Assembly: GCF_019968905.1 (NCBI RefSeq)
Contig: NZ_CP079946.1
Coordinates: forward strand, 372,001-436,000
From: Corallococcus sp. EGB
GTDB lineage: Bacteria; Myxococcota; Myxococcia; Myxococcales; Myxococcaceae
Length of the DNA: 64,000 bases
Direction: 5' to 3'
Positions 33,808 to 45,031 of this stretch are shown here, piece after piece. Each line of letters begins with the position of its first letter. Position 1 is the stretch's first letter. Position numbers and translations under genes: made by a program. Under the pieces are notes generated by a model. The model ran no database searches, was not told the DNA's origin, and saw nothing but the letters and a program-made list of their open reading frames with translations.

Positions 33808-36402
33808 TCAGCCCTGCGCCGCTCCGGACGGTTTCTTCCACCTGGGCAGGCGCAGCACGAAGCGCGAGCCCGGCCCGTCCGGCGGTGCCTCTACGAACAG
33901 GTCGCCGCCGTGCGCGCGGGCGAGCTGCCGGGAGATGTAGAGGCCCAGGCCCAGGCTCGCGCGGGCGTGTGCTCCGGAGTTGCGGGTGAAGCGCTCGAAG
34001 ATGCGCTCGCGCGCGTCCTGGGGGATGCCGGGGCCCCAGTCGCGCACGGCGATGACGGCCGTGTCGCCTTCGCGCTCCACGTACAGCTCCACCGGCAGGC
34101 CCGGCGCGTACTTCATCGCGTTGGTGAGCAGGTTCATCAGGACCTGCTCCACGCGCGGCCGGTCCGCCAGCGCCACCACCGGGGCGTCCGCGTGCACCAC
34201 CGCCACGCAGCCCGCGGTGGCCAGCGCCTCCTCCATCCGCGCCACCAGCGCGTGCACCAGCGAGGACAGCTCCACCGCTTCCAGCTCCAGCGCCATCCGC
34301 CCCGTGCCCAGCCGCGCCACGTCGAACAGGTGCGACACCAGCCGCGTCAGCCGGTCCGCCTGACGCAGCGCCCCCTGCAGGCCCTGGCCCAGCCGCTCCG
34401 ACTCGTTCGACGGCAGCTTGTCCACCGTGCGCTGCAGTGACGACAGCTGCAGGTGCAGCGCGGACAGGGGCGTGCGCAGTTCGTGCGTCGCCACGGCCAC
34501 GAACTCGTCGCGCGCGGCCACGGCCTGCTCCGCCTGCCGGTACAGCCGCGCGTTGTCCACCGCCAGCGCCGCGCGCCACGCCAGGTCCTCCAGCTGCGAC
34601 AGGTCCCGAGGGCTGAAGCGCCGCGTGGGGGAGCACGTCGCCGCGCTCACGATGCCCAGCGTGCGCCCGCGCGCCATCAGCGGGACGACCATCACCGAGC
34701 GCGGGGCGAGCCCCTCCAGGACCTGCTGGTGCGCTTCGCTGACGGCGAAGGCGCGCATGGCGGCCTCGTCCACCTCGACCACCAGCTCCGGGCGCCCCGT
34801 CTCCAGCACCCGGCGCAGGAGCGTCTCGGCGCCGGGATGCGGCGCGTAGGGCATGGACTTCTCCAGCTGGGCCTGGAGCTGGTCGTCCCGGGCGCGGTGC
34901 TCCACGCGCTCCAGGTGCTCGCCGTCCTCGCCCAGCATGTCCACCAGGCAGTAGTCCGCCAGCTGCTCCACCACCAGCTCCGCCACGTTGCGCACGGTGG
35001 TGCGCCAGTCCAGGGACGTGGCCAGCCGCGTGGTCGCGTCCGTGAGGAAGCGCAGGTGCGTCTCCATGCGGCGCTGCTCGGTGATTTCGCGCACCACGCC
35101 GCCCACGCCCAACAGCTCCGTGCCGGAGCGCACCGGGAAGTACGTGGCCAGGAAGGTGCGCGGCTCCGGGCCCGCGACGTACTCCACCGGGTCGTCCACC
35201 ACGGCCACCTGGGACTCCAGCACGTGGCGCAGCAGGTCCTCGATGGGGCCGCCCGCGGGGCCCATCAGCTCGCGGGGCGTGAAGCCCAGGTGCTTCTCCA
35301 GGGGGATGCCGTTGTTCTCCGCGACGACCTTGTTGAGCCGCACGTAGCGCATGTGCGGATCCACGAAGCCCATGCCCACCGGGGACGCGGCGAAGAAGGC
35401 CTCCAGCATGGCCGCGGACGCGTCGCGCTCGCGCAGCGCCTCGCGGGCCTCGCGGTACAGCCGGGCGCTCTCCACCGCCAGGGCGGCGCGGCGCGCGAAC
35501 TCCGTGGCGTACCCCAGGTCGCGCTTCGTGTAGCGGCGCGCGGGCGACGCGGACACCAGGTTGATGATGCCGAAGCGGCGCCGCCCCACCGCCAGGGGCA
35601 GCAGCATGGACGAGCGCGGGGCCAGCGCCTCCAGCAGCCGGCGGTGCTCGGGCGAGCGGGACACCTGGTCCAGCCACTCCGGCGTGAGGTCGGAGATGAG
35701 CACGGGCTTGCCGCGCGAGAACACCCCGGCGAGCGGCGAGCCCGAGCCGGCCTCCGGTGGGAAGGACAGCGTCTGGTCGAGCAGCGCCTGGCGCCGCGGG
35801 TCCCTCGCGCTGAGCGCGAGCCGGTGCAGCTCGCCGTCCGGTCCCAGCACGTCCACCATGCAGTAGTCCGCCCACTCCAGCGTGGCCAGCCGCGCCACCG
35901 CCTTGAGCGTGGTCTCCCAGTCCAGGGACTCGGCGAGCAGCCGGCTCGCCTCGCTGACGAAGAACTCCGCGCGCTCGGTGGCCTTGCGCTCGGTGATGTC
36001 CACGTGGATGTTCACCGCGCCCACGAGCCGGCCGTCGGACGAGTACAGCGGCGCCGCGGAGTTGAGGATGGTGCGGCGCGCACCGTCCCTGCCGACGATG
36101 TCCACCTCCTCGTTGGAGATGGTCTGCCGGCTGCGCAGTGTGCGCGCCACGGCCCACTCCTCGCCGCGCAGGCGCTTGCCCGTGCCCGGCCAGTACGCCT
36201 CGAAGCTGTCGAAGTGCTCCAGGTGCATCCCCGCAAGCGCGGCCGGTCCCCACATCGCGCTGGCGGCGGCGTTGGCGGCGAGCAGCCGGCCCGCCGTGTC
36301 CACGATGACGACCCCCACGGGCAGGAGCTGCAGCACCGTGCGCAGCCACTCCTGCGGCACGGGGGTGGACTCCGCCAGAAAGGTGCCAGTCGGCTCGGAC
36401 AT
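33808..36402 (-). CDS. Sensor histidine kinase (PAS-GAF-PAS-GAF-HisKA-HATPase)
   Basis: 864 residues, with no membrane segment and no receiver. PAS 1 starts at VLQLLPVGVVIVDTAGRLL and ends DITERKA. GAF 1 spans about 150-310 (ADYCMVDVLGPDGELHRLALSA). PAS 2 begins MLEAFFAASPVGMGFVDPHMR. GAF 2 repeats the same pattern (ADYCLVDMLGEDGEHLERVEHRA), so the PAS-GAF unit has been duplicated internally. HisKA has THELRTPL with His640; the ATPase has NLLTNAMKY, DWGPGIP and SLGLGLYIS. It is an orphan kinase, cytoplasmic, with an unknown signal. Confidence 0.9.
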   Translation of the reverse strand: MSEPTGTFLAESTPVPQEWLRTVLQLLPVGVVIVDTAGRLLAANAAASAMWGPAALAGMHLEHFDSFEAYWPGTGKRLRGEEWAVARTLRSRQTISNEEVDIVGRDGARRTILNSAAPLYSSDGRLVGAVNIHVDITERKATERAEFFVSEASRLLAESLDWETTLKAVARLATLEWADYCMVDVLGPDGELHRLALSARDPRRQALLDQTLSFPPEAGSGSPLAGVFSRGKPVLISDLTPEWLDQVSRSPEHRRLLEALAPRSSMLLPLAVGRRRFGIINLVSASPARRYTKRDLGYATEFARRAALAVESARLYREAREALRERDASAAMLEAFFAASPVGMGFVDPHMRYVRLNKVVAENNGIPLEKHLGFTPRELMGPAGGPIEDLLRHVLESQVAVVDDPVEYVAGPEPRTFLATYFPVRSGTELLGVGGVVREITEQRRMETHLRFLTDATTRLATSLDWRTTVRNVAELVVEQLADYCLVDMLGEDGEHLERVEHRARDDQLQAQLEKSMPYAPHPGAETLLRRVLETGRPELVVEVDEAAMRAFAVSEAHQQVLEGLAPRSVMVVPLMARGRTLGIVSAATCSPTRRFSPRDLSQLEDLAWRAALAVDNARLYRQAEQAVAARDEFVAVATHELRTPLSALHLQLSSLQRTVDKLPSNESERLGQGLQGALRQADRLTRLVSHLFDVARLGTGRMALELEAVELSSLVHALVARMEEALATAGCVAVVHADAPVVALADRPRVEQVLMNLLTNAMKYAPGLPVELYVEREGDTAVIAVRDWGPGIPQDARERIFERFTRNSGAHARASLGLGLYISRQLARAHGGDLFVEAPPDGPGSRFVLRLPRWKKPSGAAQG

Positions 36403-36620
36403 GGGCGCGGAGCCCCCTTCCCCGCGGGAGGTTCTACGGTGGGGGTGGCGGGGGAATGGGACCACCCGACCCCGGTTGGATCCGGCTTTCCGGGAGTTGG
36501 CACCTGGATCCACCCGGCGGCAGGGCGGGGGGCTTGATTCGGAGCGGCCAACGGGGCGTCATTCGGGGCTTTCGTTCACGGCCGCGCTTCCAGCGGCCGG
36601 GCTGCCGCAAGGAAGGGTGG

Positions 36621-37469
36621 ATGGGAATCGCGTGTGTGGTGCTGGACTTCGATGGGACCTTCACGGACGTGCTGGCGGAGGGCGAGCCCTTCCAGAGGCA
36701 CTTCCAGGACGCGCTGTACCGGGTGCTGGGACAGGACGCGTCCCAGGCATGGGCGGAGGAGGTCGCCGCGCTGAATGAGGGCGTGGACCAGTACGGCTGG
36801 GAGGTGGGAGGGCGCATCGTGGCGCCGGCCACCGCGGATCCGTACCTGACGGCCACCTGCACCGCGCACCGGCTGCTCAAGCGCTTCGGCAAGGGCGACG
36901 ACGAGGCCCTGCGCACGGACACGGTGCAGACGCTGTACCGGGACGCGTACCGGCACTCGGCCACGGCCTTCAAGGCGGAGGCGAAGGAGGTGCTGGAGGC
37001 GCTGCTCGCCACGGGCCTGCCCGTGTCGGTGGTGACCAACGCGCACACGGAGCTGGTGGAGGCCAAGCTGGACAAGCTGGCCCCCCAGGGCCGCGAGCGG
37101 CTGAAGGTCTTCGGCGACGCGCGCAAGTTCCAGCTGGAGGAGACGCAGCCGCAGGACGCGCGCTTCGACGCGCTGCCGGAGGCGCTCCACCTGGACGGCG
37201 TGCTGGGCCGGCCGGTGTACCTCAAGCGCGGGCGCTACTTCTCCGCGCTCAAGCGCATCTGGGACACCACGCACACGGGCCCGGAGTCCACGCTCGTCGC
37301 GGGTGACATCTTCGAACTGGACCTGGCCATGCCCGCCGCGCTGGGCGCGCACGTGCAGCTGGTGGAGCGCGCCAACGTGATGCCCTACGAGCGCGCCGCG
37401 GTGCAGCGGCTGGGCACGCGGGGCAGCGCGGACAAGAGCCTGCGCGCCATCCTGCCCCGGCTGCGCTGA
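36621..37469 (+). CDS. HAD-superfamily hydrolase
   Basis: 282 residues; the ATG at 36621 follows GGAAGGGTGG. HAD motif I is VLDFDGTFTD, motif II VSVVTNA, and motif IV VAGDIFELDLAMPAALG. The cap is a helical insert between I and II (about 20-115). Such proteins are phosphatases of small metabolites or phosphoglycolate-like compounds. It is convergent with atpA, with the atpA terminator between them. Confidence 0.85.
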   Translation: MGIACVVLDFDGTFTDVLAEGEPFQRHFQDALYRVLGQDASQAWAEEVAALNEGVDQYGWEVGGRIVAPATADPYLTATCTAHRLLKRFGKGDDEALRTDTVQTLYRDAYRHSATAFKAEAKEVLEALLATGLPVSVVTNAHTELVEAKLDKLAPQGRERLKVFGDARKFQLEETQPQDARFDALPEALHLDGVLGRPVYLKRGRYFSALKRIWDTTHTGPESTLVAGDIFELDLAMPAALGAHVQLVERANVMPYERAAVQRLGTRGSADKSLRAILPRLR

Positions 37470-37555
37470 AGGGGCGGCACGACACCCCCGGAACGCGGGG
37501 GGATGCGTGGACGCGTCCCCGGCGCGCTGAGCCTCCTCCACGCGGGCAAACGAAA

Positions 37556-37589
37556 AGCCCCGCCTCCCGGATGAAGGGAGGACGGGGCT
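37556..37589 (-). terminator. Intrinsic terminator downstream of atpA
   Basis: AGCCCCG-CCTCCC pairs with GGGAGG-A-CGGGGCT. On the minus strand it is followed by TTTTCGTTTG. It lies 32 bp past the atpA stop, showing that no further atp gene is co-transcribed. Confidence 0.85.
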
Positions 37590-37620
37590 GTCGTGACGGC
37601 GCCGCGCGTGGGGCGCGAAA

Positions 37621-39168
<1,548 letters not shown>

Positions 39169-39400
39169 GGGGGTCTTGCGTCCTTGCGGAGGGGGCGGCC
39201 GAAGGAACGGGGTAGGCCGCCACGAAGCTTGATGTACCGGGTGGCCCCCTATCACGGCCACCGGGACTCTCGCAACGCACCACACGCCAGGGCCTTTCCC
39301 CACCCCGGCGCCCCTTTATCGCGCACGTAAGCCGGTGGCCCGGACGTGGGGGGCCATGCCCGCCCGCCGCCCCACGGAGCGCCCGGCCTCGAGCCCGGCT

Positions 39401-40885
39401 TCAGGCGCCGGACGCCGCGAGGCCGTCCTCGCGGGGCAGCCACACGATGAACCGGGTGCCGTCCACCGCCCCCGACTCCACGGAGACGCGCCCGCCGTGG
39501 GCCAGGGCGATCTGCCGGACGAGGAACAGCGACAGCCCCAGCCCGTCGTCCGCGGCGCACCCGGAGCGGTGCTTGAACGGCTCGAAGAGGGTGCCCTGGG
39601 ACTCCGGCGGCACCCGGCAATCCGGGTCGTGCACCTGCACCGTCACCCCGTCCCAGCGCCCCGTCAGTTGGAGCACCACGGAAGCGCCCTCCTTGCCGTG
39701 GTGCAGGGCATTGCCCACCAGCGAGTCCATCAGCTGGTGGAGCCGCTCCGCGTCCCAGCAGCCCTTCAGGTCCCCGCCCAGGACGAGCCGCAGGTCGCGG
39801 CCCGGGTGGGCGCGCTGCCGGTCCGCCACCACGCGCTCCGCCAGCGCCCCCAGGTGGACGGGGGCGGGGTGCACGGGCAGGCCGTTGGACAGCCGGGCGC
39901 GGGTGAAGTCCAGCAGCTGGCGGATCAGCCGCTCCACCCGGCGCACCCCCTGGCCCACCCGTCCGACCTGCTCCGTCAGGGCTTCCGGCATCGCCGGCGC
40001 GTGCTGGAGGGCGAGCACCTCATGGTGGAGCGCCTGGAGCGGGGCCTTGAAGCCGTCCCCCGCGGCGTCCAGGAACTGGTCGCGGAAGTGCTCCATCCGC
40101 GCCAGGCGCTCCTCGGCGGCCTTGCGGATGCTCACGTCCCACACCGCCCCCATGCGCACCGCGCGGCCCTGGTAGGTGGCCGGCCGGCCCATGACCTCCA
40201 CGGGGATGCGGCGGCCGTCGCGGTGGAGCACGGCCAGCTCATACGGGGCCTCCACGCCGCGCTCCATCACGTCCCGGGCGGGGGCGCGGAACTCCGGCGC
40301 CACGCACTCCAGGATGTTCCGGCCGATCAGCTCCGCCGTCTCGTAGAACCCCAACAGGCGCCCCAGGCCGGGGCTGATCTCCAGGAACTGCCCGCGGTCG
40401 TGGAAGAAGTACCCGTCGCAGGAGATCTCCACGATGGAGCGCATGTGCTCCTCGCTCGCGCGCAGGGCCGCCTCCTCGCGCAGGCGCGCGGAGGTGTCCC
40501 GCAGCAGCAGCAGCACGCCCACCCCGGGGCCCGCCGGCATGGCGCTCACGGTCAGGTGGCGCAGCGTGCCCACCTCGCCGAAGCGGCCCGACACCAGCTC
40601 CTCCGCCACGCGCTCCCCGGACTGCGCCCGCGCCAGCAGCGGCGACAGGGGCGGCGCCAGGCCCGGCCACGTCTCCGACAGGAAGCGCCCCACGCACAGC
40701 GCCGCCGGGCGGCCGCACAGCGCCGCCAGCAGGTCGTTCATCCAGACGAGGCGGGAGTCCCCATCCACCAGCGCCACCCCCCAACCCGGCGCGTTGAGCA
40801 ACGCGCCCAGGTAGGGCAGGGTCTCCTCGGGAACCCCCGGGGACGGAAGGGCTCCGGGAAGCCGTTGGAAGACAGGCTGCGGCAT
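39401..40885 (-). CDS. Degenerate sensor-kinase-like protein between atpH and atpA
   Basis: 494 residues from ATG 40885. Two PAS domains (GALLNAPGWGVALVDGDSR and MRSIVEISCDGYFFHDRGQ) precede a HisKA-like helix pair and an ATPase-like domain. The H-box SHELRTPL reads GDGFKAPL: the phospho-acceptor His is Asp277. The N-box Asn392 is kept, but the G1 box (DxGxG) is DPDC at 420-423, while G2 (DGLGLSLFLV) is intact. It therefore probably cannot autophosphorylate and may act as a signalling pseudokinase. It is on the same strand as atpH (148 bp upstream) and atpA (232 bp downstream). Confidence 0.8.
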   Translation of the reverse strand: MPQPVFQRLPGALPSPGVPEETLPYLGALLNAPGWGVALVDGDSRLVWMNDLLAALCGRPAALCVGRFLSETWPGLAPPLSPLLARAQSGERVAEELVSGRFGEVGTLRHLTVSAMPAGPGVGVLLLLRDTSARLREEAALRASEEHMRSIVEISCDGYFFHDRGQFLEISPGLGRLLGFYETAELIGRNILECVAPEFRAPARDVMERGVEAPYELAVLHRDGRRIPVEVMGRPATYQGRAVRMGAVWDVSIRKAAEERLARMEHFRDQFLDAAGDGFKAPLQALHHEVLALQHAPAMPEALTEQVGRVGQGVRRVERLIRQLLDFTRARLSNGLPVHPAPVHLGALAERVVADRQRAHPGRDLRLVLGGDLKGCWDAERLHQLMDSLVGNALHHGKEGASVVLQLTGRWDGVTVQVHDPDCRVPPESQGTLFEPFKHRSGCAADDGLGLSLFLVRQIALAHGGRVSVESGAVDGTRFIVWLPREDGLAASGA

Positions 40886-41033
40886 GGGCGGGTCGTCTCG
40901 GAAAACGCGGGCTTGTCCGCGTTGACCAGAAGTATACCCATTCCCGGAGCCAGCGGGAAATACAGGTTTGGCTAGGACTGCGGGGCAACCCGGACAACCC
41001 GGCACGTTGGTCGTACCGGGAGCGGGGGAGGGG

Positions 41034-41576
41034 CTACTTCAGCTCGCGGCGCATCTGCTCCAGCTGGGTGCGCAGGGTGCCGTCGTAGAGGGTGCCCCCG
41101 ACCTGGGCGGCCACGCCGCCGAGCAGGGAGGGGTCCACGCGGGTCTCCAGCACGACGTTGCGCTGGGTGAGCTGCTGGAGCGACTGCTGCAGCTGGCTGA
41201 CGGCGTCCTGCGTGAGCGGCACGGCGCTGGTGACCTGGCCGCGGACGCGGCCCGCGCGGGCATCCGCCATGTCGCGGTAGAGCCGGGCGATGTCCGGCAG
41301 GTAGCCCAGGCGGTTGCGGTCCACCAGCAGGCGCAGCGCGTTGGCCAGCGCGGGCTCCGCCGGGGACGGCAGGGCCTTCAGCAGTGCCTCCACCACGTTG
41401 CTGCGCTGGGCGCGGCTGTAGGCGGGGTTGAGCAGCACGTCCGACAGCTCGGGGCTCTGGCCCACGACGGCGGCGAAGGCGTTGAGCTGCTCGGCGACGG
41501 CGTCGGTGCGGTTGCCTTCCGCTGCGACGTCGAGGATGGCGCGGGCGTAGCGGCGGGAGATGGAGACGTTCACCAT
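41034..41576 (-). CDS. atpH: F1 ATP synthase subunit delta
   Basis: 180 residues, the usual length. ISRRYARAILDVAAE at the start and the C-terminal VLETRVDPSLLGGVAAQVGGTLYDGTLRTQLEQM are the hallmark delta/OSCP segments. It links the F1 head to the peripheral stalk. The ATG at 41576 has AAGGGCG about 8 bases upstream. It lacks the usual atpF neighbour upstream; instead a divergent Hsp70 gene is there, and the kinase-like gene separates it from atpA. Confidence 0.95.
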   Translation of the reverse strand: MVNVSISRRYARAILDVAAEGNRTDAVAEQLNAFAAVVGQSPELSDVLLNPAYSRAQRSNVVEALLKALPSPAEPALANALRLLVDRNRLGYLPDIARLYRDMADARAGRVRGQVTSAVPLTQDAVSQLQQSLQQLTQRNVVLETRVDPSLLGGVAAQVGGTLYDGTLRTQLEQMRRELK

Positions 41577-41812
41577 GACGCTGGCGCCCTTAGCATGGGG
41601 CGTCCCTGGCGGCAATGATGCCGGCGCCACGCTCGGGGATGCCCGGCTCCTTCAAGATTCGCCGGACAGCGGACAGGCGGGCGTGCCCGGGGTGTGCGCC
41701 GGTGACGGTCCGTGGGCCCCGCGAGGCAGCCCGGCGCCCGGCACCGGACGGCCCGGGAGCGACAGGACTTGGCGGAAGCGGCCCTTGCCCGTAGCGTGGC
41801 CCCACCCTCGCC

Positions 41813-43639
41813 ATGCAAGAACCTGTCATCGGCATCGACCTGGGCACCACCAACAGCGTCGTGGCGACCGTGGAAGACGGACGCCCGCGGCTCATCCCCT
41901 CACGCTCGGGAGGACGCCTCACGCCCTCGGTGGTGGGCCTCACCCGGGCGGGGGACCGCCTGGTGGGGCAGCCGGCCCAGGCCCTGGGGGAGGAGCACCC
42001 GGACGCGGTGGTGTGGGCCACCAAGCGCTTCCTGGGGCGCCGCTACACGCCGGAGCTGGTGCAGCAGGCGAAGGCCGTGGTGCCGTACCCCCTGGTGGCC
42101 GGCCCCACGGGCGACGTGCGCGTGAAGATGTCCGGCCGCGTGATGCCCGTGACGCAGGTGTCCGCCTTCATCCTGGGCGAATTGCGCCTGGACGCGCAGG
42201 CCCACTTCGGGCGGGACGTGCGCAAGTGCGTCATCACGGTCCCCGCCAACTTCGACGACAACCAGCGCCAGGCCACGCGCGAGGCGGCGGCCATCGCGGG
42301 GCTGGAGGTCGTGCGGCTGGTCAACGAGCCCACCGCGGCGGCGCTGGCATACGGCCTGTCGCGCGGCTTCGAGGGCAGCGCGCTGGTGTTCGACCTGGGC
42401 GGCGGCACCTTCGACGTGTCCATCCTGGACGTGAAGGCGGGCGTCTTCGAGGTGAAGGCCACGGGCGGCGACCACGCGCTGGGCGGCGAGGACTTCGATC
42501 AGCGCATCGTCCAGTGGCTGCTGGCCCAGGTGGAGGAGCCCTTCCAGGAGGCGGTGTCCCGGGACGCGCAGTCGCTGCGGCGCCTGAAGGTGGCGGCGGA
42601 GGCGGCCAAGCGCGAGCTCACCGACCACGAGGAGGCCACCATCTCCGTGTCCGGCCTGGGCGACCACACGGCGGGCGTGAAGCGCTTCACGGAGATCAAC
42701 ACCGCGCTCACCCGCAGCTTCTTCGAGACCCTGTCCGAGCCGCTGTCGCGCCGGTGCCTGGAGGTCTGCCAGAGCGTGATGGAGGAGGCGCGGATGGATC
42801 CGCGCTCGGTGGACGTGGTGCTGCTGGTGGGCGGGATGACCCGCGTGCCGCTGGTGCGCCGGCTGGTGGCGGACTTCTTCGGCCGCGCGCCCTCCACGGA
42901 CGTGCACCCGGACGAGGCCGTGGCGCTGGGCGCCGCGGTGCAGGCGGACGAGCTGGTCCGCCAGGCGGGCCAGGCGCTGCTGTTGGACGTGGCCAGCCAG
43001 AGCCTGGGCGTGGGCGTGATGGGCGGGCGCGTGAAGCGGCTCATCCCCAAGAACACGGGCGTGCCCGTGGTGGCCAGGGACATCTTCTTCCCGGGCACCT
43101 CCGGCCAGGCCGAAGCGCGCATCCCCGTGTACCAGGGGGAGAGCGAGTTCCAGGACGAGAACCACAAGCTGGGCGAGGTGGTGCTCAAGAACCTGCACGT
43201 CGCCAACCGCGGGGAGACGCCGCTGGAGGTCGTCTTCGAATTGTCCGGCGAGGGCATCCTCGCGGTGAAGGCCACCGACCTGACCTCCGGCAACATGGAG
43301 CTGGTGCGCCTGGAGGCCCGGGCCGGCCTGCCGCAGGGCGAGGCGGAGAAGCTGGGCCAGGAGCAGTCCAGCTACGCCCAGGCGCAGGGCGTGGTGGACG
43401 CGCGCAAGGCGGAGGAGACCTTCCGCAAGCTGCTCGAGCGCGGGGAGAAGCTGGCCCGCCTGCTCCAGCAGAGCGCCCGGGAGAACCCCAGCCCGGAGGC
43501 CGAGTCGGCCGTGGGCACCGTGCAGCAGCTGCTGGTGGGCGGCAAGGACGCGCTGGCCGCCGGTGACGCCGCGCAGTGCGCTCTCATTGCCCGTCAGCTC
43601 ACGAAGCTCCTGTCCGGCCGCGCCGAGCCCCGCGGCTGA
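41813..43639 (+). CDS. Hsp70/DnaK-family chaperone paralogue
   Basis: 608 residues. The ATPase domain has PVIGIDLGTTNSVVA, CVITVPANFDDNQRQAT, LVNEPTAAALAYG, VFDLGGGTFDVSIL and LLVGGMTRVPLVRR. After a linker (LLLDVASQSLGVGV) the substrate-binding beta domain begins RLIPKNTGVPV. The helical lid is short, and no EEVD-like or acidic tail exists. At 608 residues it is a little shorter than housekeeping DnaK, and it lacks adjacent grpE or dnaJ, so it is probably one of the several myxobacterial Hsp70 paralogues. It diverges from atpH over 236 bp. Confidence 0.9.
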   Translation: MQEPVIGIDLGTTNSVVATVEDGRPRLIPSRSGGRLTPSVVGLTRAGDRLVGQPAQALGEEHPDAVVWATKRFLGRRYTPELVQQAKAVVPYPLVAGPTGDVRVKMSGRVMPVTQVSAFILGELRLDAQAHFGRDVRKCVITVPANFDDNQRQATREAAAIAGLEVVRLVNEPTAAALAYGLSRGFEGSALVFDLGGGTFDVSILDVKAGVFEVKATGGDHALGGEDFDQRIVQWLLAQVEEPFQEAVSRDAQSLRRLKVAAEAAKRELTDHEEATISVSGLGDHTAGVKRFTEINTALTRSFFETLSEPLSRRCLEVCQSVMEEARMDPRSVDVVLLVGGMTRVPLVRRLVADFFGRAPSTDVHPDEAVALGAAVQADELVRQAGQALLLDVASQSLGVGVMGGRVKRLIPKNTGVPVVARDIFFPGTSGQAEARIPVYQGESEFQDENHKLGEVVLKNLHVANRGETPLEVVFELSGEGILAVKATDLTSGNMELVRLEARAGLPQGEAEKLGQEQSSYAQAQGVVDARKAEETFRKLLERGEKLARLLQQSARENPSPEAESAVGTVQQLLVGGKDALAAGDAAQCALIARQLTKLLSGRAEPRG

Positions 43640-43732
43640 CGTCCCGCGGCACACGGAAGAGGCGTCCACCAGCGCACGTTGTATCGCCACGTCCGTGGTG
43701 CCTTTCGTGGAGTCCGCGTATCTCCGGAAGTC

Positions 43733-44905
43733 ATGATGACCCCCGGCTTTTCTCCTCGCCCGAGAGATCTGGTCTTCGTGGTGGACGACTCGCGGACGGC
43801 GCGGGACGTGATGCGGCTGCACCTGTCGCGCATGGGCTGCGACGCGGTGGGGCTGGAGGGGGCGGATGCGTGCCTGGCGGAGCTGGCGCAGCGGACGCCG
43901 GCGCTCATCCTGATGGACCTGCACCTGGAGAAGCTCCAGGGGGACGAGGCGTGCCGCCTGGTCAAGGCGCACCCGGCGGGCCGCAACGTGCCGGTGGTGA
44001 TGTTCACCGCCGCGGACGAGCCGCACGAGGTGATGCACTGCGGGCGCGCGGGCGCGGACGACTTCCTGCCCAAGCCGGTGAGCCAGGAGGCGCTGGAGGC
44101 GAAGGTGGCCGCGGTGCGCCTGTCGCGCGAGCGCGCCTGGACGGGCCCGCCGCGCGGCAAGGGCGTGCTGCTGGTGGAGGGCGGCCGCTTCCTGCACACC
44201 TTCCTGGGCGGCGCGCTGGAGCACGAGGGGCTGCACGTGCTCTACGCCAAGGACCTGGACGACGCGGCGGCGCAGGCCGTGGCCCAGGGCGAGCGGCTGG
44301 ACGGCTTCGTGGTGGACGTGTCCCGGCTGCCGCGCGAGGCCCTGGCGCTGGCCACGCGCCTGCGCGAGCAGTTCCCGCGCAAGCCGCTGGTGCTGATGTC
44401 GCGGGTGGAGGAGGCGCCGGACGTGCTGGCGCGCGCGCAGGAGCTGTGCGGCGCGCCGCTTCTGCTCAAGCGGCAGCTGGGCGCGGACGAGCTGTTGGCG
44501 AAGGTGCTCGCGCGCCTGGCGCCGGGCACGGCTCCCCTGCGGGCCGCGGAGCGGGTGCCCTTCTTCACCGTGGTGGAGTTCAGCACCCAGGGCGGCCCCA
44601 CGCTCAGCGGCTTCAGCCATGACGCCAGCCCCCAGGGGCTCTTCGTGCGCACGCTCACGCCCGCGCGCGAGGGCTCGCGGCTGTCGCTGCGCCTGGTGAT
44701 GGCCGGCCAGCGCACGCCCTGCGAGGCGCAGGCGGTGGTGGCGTGGTGCAACCCCCCCGGGATGGGCAGCGCGTTCCGCTCGCAGACGGGCATGGGGTTG
44801 CGGCTGGAGGGCATGGACGCGCAGCTGCAGCAGCGCTTCATGCGCTTCGTGCCCCAGAGCCTCGGTTTTCCCCCCGCCGGGTCCGTGCGCGCCTCAGGTT
44901 TCTGA
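43733..44905 (+). CDS. Receiver - degenerate receiver - PilZ protein
   Basis: 390 residues; ATG 43733 (ATG 43736 is the next codon) follows GGAAG. Receiver 1 is complete: VVDDSRTARDV, LILMDLHLEK with the phospho-Asp, VVMFTAAD and LPKPVSQEA. The second, about 143-260, has the fold pattern (GVLLVEGGRFLHTFL, FVVDVSRLPRE, LVLMSRVEE, LLLKRQLG) but a changed acidic pocket. The C-terminal 120 residues (FSTQGGPTLSGFSHDASPQGLFVRT) are a PilZ-like domain of the Myxococcus-specific type. It could couple phosphorylation to c-di-GMP or motility output, but the usual RxxxR of PilZ is not evident. Confidence 0.8.
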   Translation: MMTPGFSPRPRDLVFVVDDSRTARDVMRLHLSRMGCDAVGLEGADACLAELAQRTPALILMDLHLEKLQGDEACRLVKAHPAGRNVPVVMFTAADEPHEVMHCGRAGADDFLPKPVSQEALEAKVAAVRLSRERAWTGPPRGKGVLLVEGGRFLHTFLGGALEHEGLHVLYAKDLDDAAAQAVAQGERLDGFVVDVSRLPREALALATRLREQFPRKPLVLMSRVEEAPDVLARAQELCGAPLLLKRQLGADELLAKVLARLAPGTAPLRAAERVPFFTVVEFSTQGGPTLSGFSHDASPQGLFVRTLTPAREGSRLSLRLVMAGQRTPCEAQAVVAWCNPPGMGSAFRSQTGMGLRLEGMDAQLQQRFMRFVPQSLGFPPAGSVRASGF

Positions 44906-45031
44906 GAGCGGCGGCGTGCCCCTGGCGCGCCCCAACCCCCCGCAATCACAGACAGCGCAGGCGGGATCCTCCCCTGGCATGGGCGTGGCAATGTGCCTGG
45001 CCCCGCGAGGCTTTCGAGGGAGGAATCACGC

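Noticed and set aside
36403-36620. Possible sigma-54 promoter (TTGGCAC near 36497)
   Set aside because: The -24-like TGGCAC is not followed by a TTGC element at the right spacing.
41900-44620. A 906-codon open frame on the - strand opposite Hsp70 and REC-PilZ
   Set aside because: It spans two well-supported genes and reads as His/Arg/Leu-rich noise, so it is a shadow frame.
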